Positions 1 to 8,570 of a stretch of 64,000 nt of DNA are shown here, in pieces. Source of the stretch: Photobacterium sp. SKA34 (GTDB lineage: Bacteria; Pseudomonadota; Gammaproteobacteria; Enterobacterales; Vibrionaceae); contig NZ_CH724141.1 of assembly GCF_000153325.1 (NCBI RefSeq), positions 975,850 through 1,039,849 of the forward strand, read 5' to 3'. The translations under genes were made by a program, and so were the position numbers. Numbering within the stretch: position 1 is the stretch's first letter; each line of letters starts with the position of its first letter. The notes beneath the pieces were generated by a model. That model was not told where the DNA came from. It was given only the letters and a program-made list of their open reading frames with translations, and made no database searches.

Positions 1-2921
1 TTCTTAAAACGTCCTCGGGTTTTGATGTTTTTTTCAAGAGGACTAACATATTCCAGCCTGACTGCCCCTTGTGTGACTCTGTTACTTGTCGGTTTTTTAC
101 CGCGTTTTATTCTGAGTCCTTTTAGTGCTTCTTCCCATTCAGATGCGACTCGACTGTTTTGGTGATAGTGGGTAATTGCCCGCCATGATGATCTCGGTAC
201 GATACATAAAAAAGTTTGGATAAAGGTGTTTAATTTCAACGGATCATTGAAGTAAATACCAGATTTACTCACGCTGGTACTTTTCAGTGCGTATCCAAGC
301 ATGGCTTGGAAATTATCTTTATCAATTTTGTAATGCTCGCGTATTTTTAAAATGAGCTTATCAACCAATAGAGCTTCAGCATTGGATTGTAATGGGGCTG
401 GTAATATCAACTGTGCTCTTGCCTTAGAAAAATGCCGTGATGTTGGTGATGATGTGTTTGTCTTGAATGACTTTATGAAGTTTGCATTTGCCAGCCACTT
501 ATCAACGACGGTTTGCTCGATAAAGTATTTGTTGGTGATTTCTTGAATAGATAGCCCTTTTTGGTATTCATCAAGAACACGATAGCATCGCAGGATGCTA
601 ATAGTGGGTTTCGTTGCAGGTAACGCTGTGGGTAAAGGCTTTGATTTAATTGCGTCGGATTTAAGCGGGGTTATCTTCAGCTTTTTGATTAAGTACTCAA
701 GATGCTCGTCATTGAAAGAAGACTGAAGGCGTCTTGATGATATTCCAATTATGACTTTTTGTGTCGGCAAAAGGGCATTGACGCTTTTTGTGACTTTCAG
801 GTGTGCAATGACATCGGAAAAATGAAAATAGTGTGCAAAGGTCATTTCCGGTGATTCATGACCGGCAAGTGCCGCGATAGCAAAATAGCCTTTTTGAAGC
901 GATTGTCCCAGTAAGGTGGATTTGATGTCTGCTCTTTGCTGGTGGGAGTATCGGCAAAGGTTCCCCAGAGTATCAAGTTCTTCATCAAGTTCAAAAACCA
1001 ATTGCAGCCGGCTTAAGCAACTGTGTCTGAGATGATAGAACACAAAATGATTGAGGCCTGAGAGTGCCTTTAATGTTTGCCCCACAAACCTTGAAACCTC
1101 GCTGGTATCGAAACATTGATAGGGATTGTGACCAAAGCTAAACACTAAGCTGTTTTGTTTGTTATGGAGTAACCGTCGCTGAACAAGATGCTGCTGTACT
1201 ATTACTTTTTCATGCTCAAGCAGAAGAGGAAACAGTGGAACTTTGCGACGACTACTGGCTGTCTTATTGTTTCCGTATCGATTATCACGAATATCAATCC
1301 AGCCTATGTCTGATATTTCAACATTACGGAGCTGTAATTTTTGTAATTCACTTAACCGAAGCCCGCAGCGATAACTGATGATACACAGGCTTTTCAGGCA
1401 AAATTTCTCATCGTCATTTAAGTCTTTAAGGTGTTCAATGTGCACCAGTAGAGCGCTAAATAAGGGCTCATCAACAAACGCTGCACGCGTATGTTGTGTC
1501 GATTTCTCTTGGGTAAAGAGTTCTGATGATACCTCTGGTAACACGCCTGAAAGAGCACCAAATTGATGGAGGTCTTTCAGTCTAGCTACAAAGTACCGCT
1601 TCGAGTTAGGTTTATCTATTTTCGCCATGCTGTCTTCATACATTTGCTCTAATAGCTCTGAATCTAGGTAGGCAAAATCACAGCTTTCCGTTAAGAACAA
1701 CCAACGTCTTGATAAACTGCAATGGTATTGCATGAGCGATGAAGGGTTGCAGGTTTGCGCTTTATGAATAAACCAATCAAGTAAAAGCGTTTCTCCTATT
1801 GTATAAGGGCCGTCATCGACCATTGCGTGTAGCCTTCGGCTAACCTCTGACGGACTGAGTTTGTTGTTATTGTCTTTTGCTTTGATGAAACACGCTTTGA
1901 GCGTTGTAAAAAATGCCTTGTTGGACACCTCACTATAGTTGCGATTAGCGGGGTTGCGGTATGTAGCTTTGGCGGCATCGGTATAAAACTTAAAATGCGA
2001 TAGGCCATTAACCGCAGGGAATGAAAGCCTTGCAAGGTTGTCTTCAGGCAAACTGTAAGATTTCACCCTTCCTATTTGATACTCGACCAGTGCTTGACTG
2101 AGCCCTACATACTCTTGATGCTCCGTTGTATAAATGGCTGCTTGGCAGAAATGATGCAAGGATGTGGGAAGCGCTTTGTCTGTCGGCGCTCCGTTTCTTA
2201 AAAAAGCACATAATTGTTTGTCATGAGGAGGAGACCATGTCTTTTTACATACTCCTTGCCATTGGCGAAGCAAACCTAAAGTAATAGGGTGCAGGTAGGC
2301 GAGATGGATGTGTTTCTTTTCACCCTCCACATAGCAGTTAGTATTTAAACCGCGGCCCGTCAGTTCAAGGCGACAATAAATATGATTGTTGATGTGCTTA
2401 AGTTCTAGATTGTCGTTTGAGAGCCCTTGATGAAAAGCCAGGATAACAGCACTTTGGCATTGCCCAGTGTGAAAAAGCAAGGAGAGCAACACATTACGGT
2501 ATGCTTCCCTTGCATCAGGTTTTGATATGGCAAGTAGAGAGTCAAACCATGCGTGGTAGAAATCATTAACAGCCCAAGCTCGATTTAACCATTCTTTTGT
2601 TCGAAGTTGTTTAGGCTCTTTGTGTGAGACTAAATATGACGGCGGAGAGAAAGGCCAGCCAAAATCACGTTGGTATTGGCGTATTATCTTCACTGCAGCA
2701 TTAAACACGATGCGATAGTCTCTCTTCGCACCGAGCGTGTTATCGCAGTCGTCCATAAAGCACTGCCACTGCTTTTCAAAGTATTGTTGAGATGGAGGTA
2801 GATGAGGAAAAGGAAAGGCTTTGGTGATTAATGCCTTTGCATGTTGCTCTAATCGAGCAATCTCAGCGTTCCTTTTTTTACTCAAAGCCTCTTCTCTGGC
2901 ATTAACACCCACCTTCGTCAT
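1..2921 (-). CDS. Large tyrosine recombinase (integrase), C-terminus outside window
   Basis: The frame is open for 973 codons from ATG at 2921 to the window edge, so the C-terminus is missing. The tyrosine-recombinase catalytic set is readable: box I Arg in CGLRLSEL (about residue 520), a basic strand GNNKTASSRRKVPL (about 555), HxxR in FYHLRHS (about 629), and GH with a Tyr ten residues after the His in AGHESPEMTFAHY (about 690-700). About 500 residues precede this domain and more than 270 follow, with a possible helix-turn-helix in LSIQEITNKYFIEQTVVDKW. Ordinary phage-type integrases are near 300-450 aa, so this belongs to a long subgroup. Its ATG overlaps the upstream gene's TGA (ATGA), so translation is probably coupled. 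It is the only one of the three genes here with a visible nucleophile and is the likely catalyst of element excision and integration. Confidence 0.85.
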   Translation of the reverse strand, partial: MTKVGVNAREEALSKKRNAEIARLEQHAKALITKAFPFPHLPPSQQYFEKQWQCFMDDCDNTLGAKRDYRIVFNAAVKIIRQYQRDFGWPFSPPSYLVSHKEPKQLRTKEWLNRAWAVNDFYHAWFDSLLAISKPDAREAYRNVLLSLLFHTGQCQSAVILAFHQGLSNDNLELKHINNHIYCRLELTGRGLNTNCYVEGEKKHIHLAYLHPITLGLLRQWQGVCKKTWSPPHDKQLCAFLRNGAPTDKALPTSLHHFCQAAIYTTEHQEYVGLSQALVEYQIGRVKSYSLPEDNLARLSFPAVNGLSHFKFYTDAAKATYRNPANRNYSEVSNKAFFTTLKACFIKAKDNNNKLSPSEVSRRLHAMVDDGPYTIGETLLLDWFIHKAQTCNPSSLMQYHCSLSRRWLFLTESCDFAYLDSELLEQMYEDSMAKIDKPNSKRYFVARLKDLHQFGALSGVLPEVSSELFTQEKSTQHTRAAFVDEPLFSALLVHIEHLKDLNDDEKFCLKSLCIISYRCGLRLSELQKLQLRNVEISDIGWIDIRDNRYGNNKTASSRRKVPLFPLLLEHEKVIVQQHLVQRRLLHNKQNSLVFSFGHNPYQCFDTSEVSRFVGQTLKALSGLNHFVFYHLRHSCLSRLQLVFELDEELDTLGNLCRYSHQQRADIKSTLLGQSLQKGYFAIAALAGHESPEMTFAHYFHFSDVIAHLKVTKSVNALLPTQKVIIGISSRRLQSSFNDEHLEYLIKKLKITPLKSDAIKSKPLPTALPATKPTISILRCYRVLDEYQKGLSIQEITNKYFIEQTVVDKWLANANFIKSFKTNTSSPTSRHFSKARAQLILPAPLQSNAEALLVDKLILKIREHYKIDKDNFQAMLGYALKSTSVSKSGIYFNDPLKLNTFIQTFLCIVPRSSWRAITHYHQNSRVASEWEEALKGLRIKRGKKPTSNRVTQGAVRLEYVSPLEKNIKTRGRFK

Positions 2922-5167
2922 ATATCGCTCCCCAAACCAAGTTCAATGAAGAGCTGATTGATAATATGACTGACTTGTTTAAGTTGGCTCTGACTCAGCA
3001 GGCTAAAAGAATGAAATACTTGTTTACCCATGTCCTGATGTCCCATCCATGCTGAGATTAACTCAGGTGCGACGCCGTGATGACAGAGTAAAGAGCGTAT
3101 GTGGTGTCTGGCCCAATTAGGCTGCAATGGAAATAACTTATCGGCAAACTGGGCGAAGTTCGAAGGGGTTACGTCATCAAAAGAGCTATCTTGTCTATAA
3201 AAGAAAAAGTGCTCTTCGCTTGTTAAGCTTTTTTCATACCGTTGTTTCAGTGATGGTGCACGGTTCCCATGATAAATAACGGCTTGATGGAGATAGTCGA
3301 TGTAGTGCTTTAGGTAGAGAATCGCAATATCGGCAAGGAGGATACAGCGACTGCTATCACCCATCGATGTATTTTTGTCGTTAATCCAATATGTGCCTGT
3401 GGGGAGGTGAAAGTCTTCACATTTACCAAACCAGCCTGTTACTGGGCGATACCCTGATGCGAGCATAAGTACAAACTGGGTCATTAACGTAATATCGTTA
3501 TGGCCGTTGTCTGAAAAATAGACATCGTTGCGACGTTTATTTTCATGTATTTGCTCTTTTAAACGCGTAAATAAATACCTTAATTTCTTATTCTCAATGT
3601 GCAGGGGAGAACCAATATATTCATCATCAACGACTTGGCTTTCATCGCCAGTGTCCCATAACCCTTCTTTTGAATATGCGGATAAGTGACTCAGATAGTC
3701 TTGGAAGTGACTGAACAGAGTGGATGATGGGATTTGAGTGTAAAACACCGCGGGTAAGACTTTATTATCAACACCACTAATAATATGTGGGATGACTGGG
3801 TCAATATTTCCATGTGCGCAGTAATCGCTAAGGTAATTACTCACTTTTGTCAGCGTAAGGTGTAGCCCTTTACGTTTATTGATTGACTGTAAATAGGCTT
3901 TTAAATCTGAAGCCTGTAATTTTGAGAACTTTAAACTATTGAGTCTGGCAGTAATAAAATCAGGTAGTGGTAATAAAATTGTCGTGCTGATGTTTTGAGT
4001 CAGAAATCTTAACTCCTCGCGGATAGTTTGACTCGGTAATCGGTGAGTCCTTACGACCCATTTAATCTGGCGCTGCTGATTAGAACAACGCTTGTTTTTA
4101 GTGTGTTTTAGTTGCTCTTTAGTATTGCCTGTTATTAGCATAAGGAGCAATAACTGAGCGATATCTTCATCTTGCCGAGCGAAAAGACTGTCTTCACACG
4201 ATTTTACTAAAGTATAGAGTTCATGGTGAGACATGCTGTAGATGTCACAGGGCAAGTGCATGGCTTTTTTCTTAAGATTTTCAAATATCGCCTTTGCTTG
4301 AATCGCACCGAGAGCTTCACTTTTAGAGCAATTATCACTACTGGTAATGACATTAAGGCTTCGAGGGTCGTTATCAGCAAAATCCTCGCCTTGCCAGCTC
4401 TCTACATGTTTGTGTTCAAAATGAAGTTGAGATATTTCGACTACGGCATCACCTTCGTCGTTTAGATAGACGCGTGGCTTTACCGTTAATGCCCCGTTTT
4501 TTCTAAAGCGTTGTGTATTTACATTGCGTTGATAGCCTTCACTAAATTTATCAGCAGCCTTGAAGGGGCGATTATAATACTCTAGCTGGTTCAGCACTGT
4601 CTTTGGGGGAGGGGATTGGGAGCTTTTATCGACGAGAACCTCAAATCCATTAAGCAGGTCTTTAAAGTTAACGCCGATTATTTCAGGTAGATAGCCTGAT
4701 AAGTCTTCCCGCTTTCCTGAAGAAAAGAGTCTAATTTCATCACTCAGTGTCTTTATTTTTGAGTCATGTTCACCGATGTAAGATAAACGAGCAATAGTGA
4801 GTAAAGCCAACGCTTTATACTGGTCGAATTTATCTTCGTTGTAAGAAGTACGTAATAATGTTGAGCAAATAAAAGCGGGAATAAAGTGAGTACCAAGCTG
4901 TTTATTCTTCGTAATCATTTCCAGTACGGAAATCGTATCAATTGAAGTCACCTCTTGGTGTTTTTGTGCCTCCTCAATTAATAAATAGTACTCCTCAAAA
5001 TAGTCGCGATGTTTATCGGATAGTAATGCACAAAGCCGGATCACCTCTTGTGCAATGGCTGTATTTTCTTTATCTGAAAAAGGAAACAGCGCTTGAAAAA
5101 AGCGAGCTTTGTTCCTTTCTTTGAAGCGCGATGCTATTTCACCTTTATCCAGCATATTCATTTTCAA
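2918..5167 (-). CDS. Tyrosine-recombinase-fold protein lacking the usual nucleophile
   Basis: The 749-aa protein has recombinase landmarks near its C-terminus: box I Arg in ASGYRPVTG (about residue 570), HxxR in RHHIRSLLCHHG (about 690), and GH in AWMGHQDMGKQ (about 713). Where the active Tyr normally follows GH, the chain reads VFHSFS, with His or Phe and no Tyr nearby. It may therefore be a catalytically dead partner that supports the downstream recombinase, as known in multi-recombinase elements; this is inference. It overlaps the upstream gene by 23 bp and the downstream gene by 4 bp, giving a tight three-gene operon. Three-gene recombinase modules occur in Tn554-type and strand-biased circularising elements of Vibrio. 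I cannot assign this one to a named element. Confidence 0.75.
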   Translation of the reverse strand: MKMNMLDKGEIASRFKERNKARFFQALFPFSDKENTAIAQEVIRLCALLSDKHRDYFEEYYLLIEEAQKHQEVTSIDTISVLEMITKNKQLGTHFIPAFICSTLLRTSYNEDKFDQYKALALLTIARLSYIGEHDSKIKTLSDEIRLFSSGKREDLSGYLPEIIGVNFKDLLNGFEVLVDKSSQSPPPKTVLNQLEYYNRPFKAADKFSEGYQRNVNTQRFRKNGALTVKPRVYLNDEGDAVVEISQLHFEHKHVESWQGEDFADNDPRSLNVITSSDNCSKSEALGAIQAKAIFENLKKKAMHLPCDIYSMSHHELYTLVKSCEDSLFARQDEDIAQLLLLMLITGNTKEQLKHTKNKRCSNQQRQIKWVVRTHRLPSQTIREELRFLTQNISTTILLPLPDFITARLNSLKFSKLQASDLKAYLQSINKRKGLHLTLTKVSNYLSDYCAHGNIDPVIPHIISGVDNKVLPAVFYTQIPSSTLFSHFQDYLSHLSAYSKEGLWDTGDESQVVDDEYIGSPLHIENKKLRYLFTRLKEQIHENKRRNDVYFSDNGHNDITLMTQFVLMLASGYRPVTGWFGKCEDFHLPTGTYWINDKNTSMGDSSRCILLADIAILYLKHYIDYLHQAVIYHGNRAPSLKQRYEKSLTSEEHFFFYRQDSSFDDVTPSNFAQFADKLFPLQPNWARHHIRSLLCHHGVAPELISAWMGHQDMGKQVFHSFSLLSQSQLKQVSHIINQLFIELGLGSDI

Positions 5168-5723
5168 GTCGCTCGAAAATAGAGATTTGAAGCTCTGTTG
5201 GTTTATTCGTACTTTGATTCTGTTTGGCTAATCCGTCTCTAGATACACCGTTGAATTCGCTCCAAGTCCTTTGCGATATTTTTATTTTTTTAAAGACTAA
5301 GTTGATGTAGTCAGTTGGCACTAAATTATTGATCACCCGTCTTAACTCTTCTAAATGCTTAGTTGGCGGTGAAGTCAATACAACGTGTAAAGTAGCAATC
5401 CATGCTAGCTGTATGATTTCTTCATCGGTGAGTGATGAAAAGATGATGACGTTATGTTGTGTGAATTCGATATTGGCTAAATCAAAGCCGATAAATTCAT
5501 ATCCTGAAAATAGTGCTATTTCATTTTCCTGTGTTCTTATTCCATAAAATGTTTGGTTTTGATTAAGCATCTGTAAAGTCGAAGCATTTAATCGACTTCT
5601 GCAGAATAGATGCGTGTGATTAAAGAAAAAATCAAAGGCAGGCTTGGCGTTCGGGTGCAAAATAAAGGTACACCTTTTTAATTCTTGTAATGACAGAAGT
5701 TTTTTCACTATCTTGACCACCAA
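5145..5723 (-). CDS. Uncharacterised protein, first gene of recombinase operon
   Basis: This 192-aa protein starts at TTG 5723; an in-frame stop lies two codons upstream, and GTG at 5720 is an alternative start. I do not recognise its family. It has mixed alpha/beta character, no signal peptide and no membrane segment. The basic C-terminal stretch RTWSEFNGVSRDGLAKQNQ could be part of a DNA-binding helix. Its end overlaps the 749-aa recombinase-like gene by 23 bp, so it is very likely co-expressed and probably acts as an accessory factor of recombination. That role is inferred from position only. Confidence 0.6.
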   Translation of the reverse strand: MVVKIVKKLLSLQELKRCTFILHPNAKPAFDFFFNHTHLFCRSRLNASTLQMLNQNQTFYGIRTQENEIALFSGYEFIGFDLANIEFTQHNVIIFSSLTDEEIIQLAWIATLHVVLTSPPTKHLEELRRVINNLVPTDYINLVFKKIKISQRTWSEFNGVSRDGLAKQNQSTNKPTELQISIFERLENEYAG

Positions 5724-6343
5724 TAATTATATACATGACAATATAAAACTTAGTGCTTATTGGGAGGAGGGGGATTGAGTAAAAGAGAGATAATTTATAA
5801 AATATAAGTTGGCTCAATATTTTATGTGAAAACATGATGAGTATTACTATCAAATTCATTTGTTGCTCACAGACGATAACTCTTTTTTAGTCATTTTATG
5901 CATTTATGTTGATGAGCATACCGCCATAACACATTAATAGAATGCTTTTAGGTATCTACTTATAAATACCTTCTTGGATTGAGTATTATAAATATGATTA
6001 TCATATTGACAGTGTAGTTAGGGTGTTGTTGTGATGATGGATGCAAAAAGGTGGCTGCTCCGTGAGATATGCAGAATGGCGCGATGTTTAAGACGAATAA
6101 GCATGGTTACGTTAGAGTGTTCTAATGCTTGCTGGTGCATTGATTTTTAATATGTTGCGTATAGGGATAGACCGATAGTCTTTCATCAATATTACAAATT
6201 TAAGGTAGCTATCTGCGATACTGATCTATCTAAGTGCTTTTTTCGTACACTTGTACTGTGATTTTAATGGATTTATTCAATCAAATTTCAGCTATGTGTT
6301 GTTTAAAAGATTCTGATGAAGGCGTGATAAAACGGTAGGGACT
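5724..6343. other. Intergenic AT-rich region at the head of the recombinase operon
   Basis: Some 620 bp without a convincing gene. It separates the minus-strand recombinase operon from a plus-strand regulator and so must hold divergent promoters. One end of the putative mobile element could lie here. I see no clear inverted repeat or attachment core. Confidence 0.5.
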
Positions 6344-6862
6344 ATGTACTTTTATAAATTTGAGGAAAATGTGTTTGAACCTCAAAAGAATAAATACTCA
6401 ACACCAGAAAAAATAACAAAGCTAAGCCCGAGTGAATCTAAAATATTGCAGTATTTAATTGATAACAGCGGTGATATCGTCAGCCGAGAAATATTATTAG
6501 AAATTGGTTGGCCTGGAAAAATTGTAGTACCTAACTCATTAAATGTTTCAATAGCAAATTTACGTAAAGCTCTTCGTAAAAATAAAAATCTTCTCATCAC
6601 GATTAAGGGAGAGGGCTTTACATTTTCAGATAATAGTTTTTTTAAATATGAGATAGAATCTCATCCTATTGATAAAAGTGATTTTAATGATGTACTGTTA
6701 TCTGACAACGATGAGGGTGAGGGGACGAGCAATAATAAGAAATTAATCCGTCCACATAAACTTATTAGCATAATGAAAATAGTAGGTTATAACTCACTTT
6801 TCTTGGCTATGTTTGTTTGGAGTATCTTATGGCTATGTTTGTTTGGAGTATCTTATGGCTAG
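6344..6862 (+). CDS. ToxR/TcpP-like membrane winged-helix regulator, truncated by tandem duplication
   Basis: ATG at 6344 follows AGGGA. Residues about 25-105 form an OmpR/PhoB-type winged helix of the ToxR family (SESKILQYLIDNSGDIVSRE, then IGWPGKIVVPNSLNVSIANL and a KGEGF wing). An acidic linker follows, then one hydrophobic segment (LFLAMFVWSILW). A 26-bp tandem duplication inside that segment shifts the frame, so the protein ends at 172 aa. With one copy the frame continues into a short periplasmic domain with two Cys. Such regulators bind DNA from the inner membrane and sense periplasmic signals. Here the sensor part is lost, so the product may be unresponsive, or may be restored if the repeat contracts. 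It is a paralogue of the regulator at 20670-21149. Confidence 0.8.
   Translation: MYFYKFEENVFEPQKNKYSTPEKITKLSPSESKILQYLIDNSGDIVSREILLEIGWPGKIVVPNSLNVSIANLRKALRKNKNLLITIKGEGFTFSDNSFFKYEIESHPIDKSDFNDVLLSDNDEGEGTSNNKKLIRPHKLISIMKIVGYNSLFLAMFVWSILWLCLFGVSYG
6805..6856 (+). repeat. Perfect 26-bp tandem duplication (2 copies)
   Basis: Copies at 6805-6830 and 6831-6856 are identical and begin GGCTATGTTTG; five further bases (GGCTA) continue a third partial copy. Because 26 is not a multiple of three, copy number sets the reading frame of the regulator. Slipped-strand loss of one copy would restore a full-length product. Confidence 0.95.
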
Positions 6863-7008
6863 ATAATTGGCAGTCCCCATCTTGCGTGATGATAAATAAA
6901 GATCAAAGAATTTGTGGTAATATTGAATTACTCAACTTAAACGACTCCAACAAAGATATTCCCAAGAATGATGTAATATATGTAGATAACGCAGGTAATT
7001 TACATTAG
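6817..7008 (+). pseudogene. Out-of-frame periplasmic end of the ToxR-like regulator
   Basis: This frame repeats the membrane segment (MFVWSILWLDNWQ) and continues for about 50 residues with two Cys (SPSCVMINKDQRICGN) to TAG at 7008. It is the natural continuation of the regulator at 6344 once one 26-bp repeat is removed. It has no convincing ribosome binding site of its own and is best read as the displaced C-terminus. Confidence 0.75.
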
Positions 7009-7112
7009 CAAAACAAGAGTTCTTTATGGCATGGAGAGAAATACAAGAATCACCGTCAAGAAAGACGGCCACTAAGTTGAAGATTAATTTTTCTACTATA
7101 AAGTGTAGAACT

Positions 7113-8005
7113 CTAAGCCCGTGTTCGGAAAAATCTCTTAGGCATTTTGGTAAGCAAAATCCCTAAAAACAGAGGGATCATTATCAACAGTGACTGCTTT
7201 GAGAACACTTCTCCGCTTACATAGCAAGAAATAAGAATAGCAATTAATGGGAAGATCAAAAAACAAATAGAAGCTTGAAAGGGAGTTGAGACCTGTCCAA
7301 GTCTAAAATATGCAACAATGCCACCTACACTCGCAACAACCCCAAGATAAGCGACTGCAGACATAGACTCCCAAGTAAATGAATTAATATGGATCCGCTC
7401 AAACATTATCGATACTAAAAATAAGAGAAACGCTGCAGCGAAACTTGGCATTGCATTATAAGTTAGTACTGGAATACCGTCACAATACTTTTGAACTAAT
7501 ACGTAAATAATTGCATGTATAGCGACTGCAAAACCTAAGCAAGTTATTCCTATTAAGCAGTCTTTGCCATCGATATTCATTTCGTTACTAAGAATCAAAC
7601 AAAGACTTATAACGGCTGTTATTAAACCGAATATTTGATGTTTTTCCAATCGTAGGGCTAGAAATAAACATGATATCAACATCACCGCTATTGGCATATT
7701 TGCGAAAATTAGAGAAGCTAAACCGGATGATATGTATTGCTCACCATAAATCATTAAAGAAAACGGAAGAGCGAAATACATTACAGCAACAATAAGAAAC
7801 CATTTACGTTTCCCTTTTGGAAAAATAAAGGTTGATTAAATAATATTGCCAAAATGATAAGTACTTGACCTGATATGAAAAACCTTAGTCCTGTGGCAAT
7901 AATCGGAGGGATTGAATGCAATGCTTCTTCCATGGCGAACCAAGTAGTCCCCCAGATCAAACAAACAGATATAAACAACGAAACAGTTAGTAATTTCGAA
8001 TTCAT
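7113..8005 (-). pseudogene. EamA-family (DMT) transporter with a one-base frameshift
   Basis: Two frames together make a typical EamA permease of about 297 aa with ten hydrophobic segments. The first 74 residues (8005 to about 7810) contain the family-typical LIWGTTWFAMEEAL. The remainder (about 7808 to 7113) continues through ALPFSLMIYGEQYISSGLAS. The frame breaks at an AAA run (plus-strand TTT 7809-7811). One extra A would give KGKRKWFLIVAVMYFALP, joining both halves smoothly. EamA proteins export small metabolites or amino acids across the inner membrane. As written the gene is broken; a sequencing error at the homopolymer is possible. It is transcribed toward the regulator remnant. Confidence 0.8.
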
Positions 8006-8534
8006 TATACATACTCTTTAAAATAATCATTTTACTTAGGAGCTTGTTGCACGTTCATGACGTGTGAATGCGAATTATAATCGATATTTTACAATAAGGA
8101 TTTCTATTTTTTCTTTAATGATTAGAAGATGAGAAATAAAAATTAAAAAACTAACTATACTGTATTTAAATTACATATTATGCTAACAATTATAAAAGTC
8201 TTAGTGTTAGAAGCTATATATTAAAGAAATAACCTCGCAAAAGTAACGTTCGTCATGATGTATCGTTGCTTACTCATAAAGAGTAGATTGTTAATAAGGT
8301 GCGCTTTTGGTCGTATTGGTCTTCAATGCTTAACGAAAGGATGACAGTGACACCACTACCAACTCACGTATGAGCACTTTCTTACCTTTGGATTGTGTTA
8401 TATTTTATAAAGTTAAATTTCAGATTATTATATATTAATAGTTATAAATGAAATTTAAATAACTCATATTAATATGGGTGGAAAAGTTTTTTCAATAATA
8501 TAACCTTATAAAATCATGATTTTTAAGATAAGAA
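8006..8534. other. Intergenic AT-rich region
   Basis: About 530 bp without a plausible gene on either strand. It contains the promoter region of the EamA gene (minus strand) next to 8006 and the downstream flank of the collagenase-like gene. No repeat or RNA gene was recognised. Confidence 0.5.
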
Positions 8535-8558
8535 AAAGCCATATAAAAATATGGCTTT
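8535..8558 (-). terminator. Rho-independent terminator of the M9 protease gene
   Basis: A perfect 10-bp stem AAAGCCATAT/ATATGGCTTT with an AAAA loop, followed on the minus strand by TTTTTCTTA. It lies 13 bp beyond the stop of the protease gene at 8571. It could also work on the plus strand. Confidence 0.85.
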
Positions 8559-8570
8559 AATTTTACTAAA

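Noticed and set aside
5632..5859. Minus-strand 75-codon frame at the head of the recombinase operon
   Set aside because: It overlaps the better supported 192-aa gene in another frame and has no family likeness.
7050..7110. Small hairpins between the regulator remnant and the EamA gene as terminators
   Set aside because: Stems are only 5-6 bp and lack a following T-run in the needed direction.
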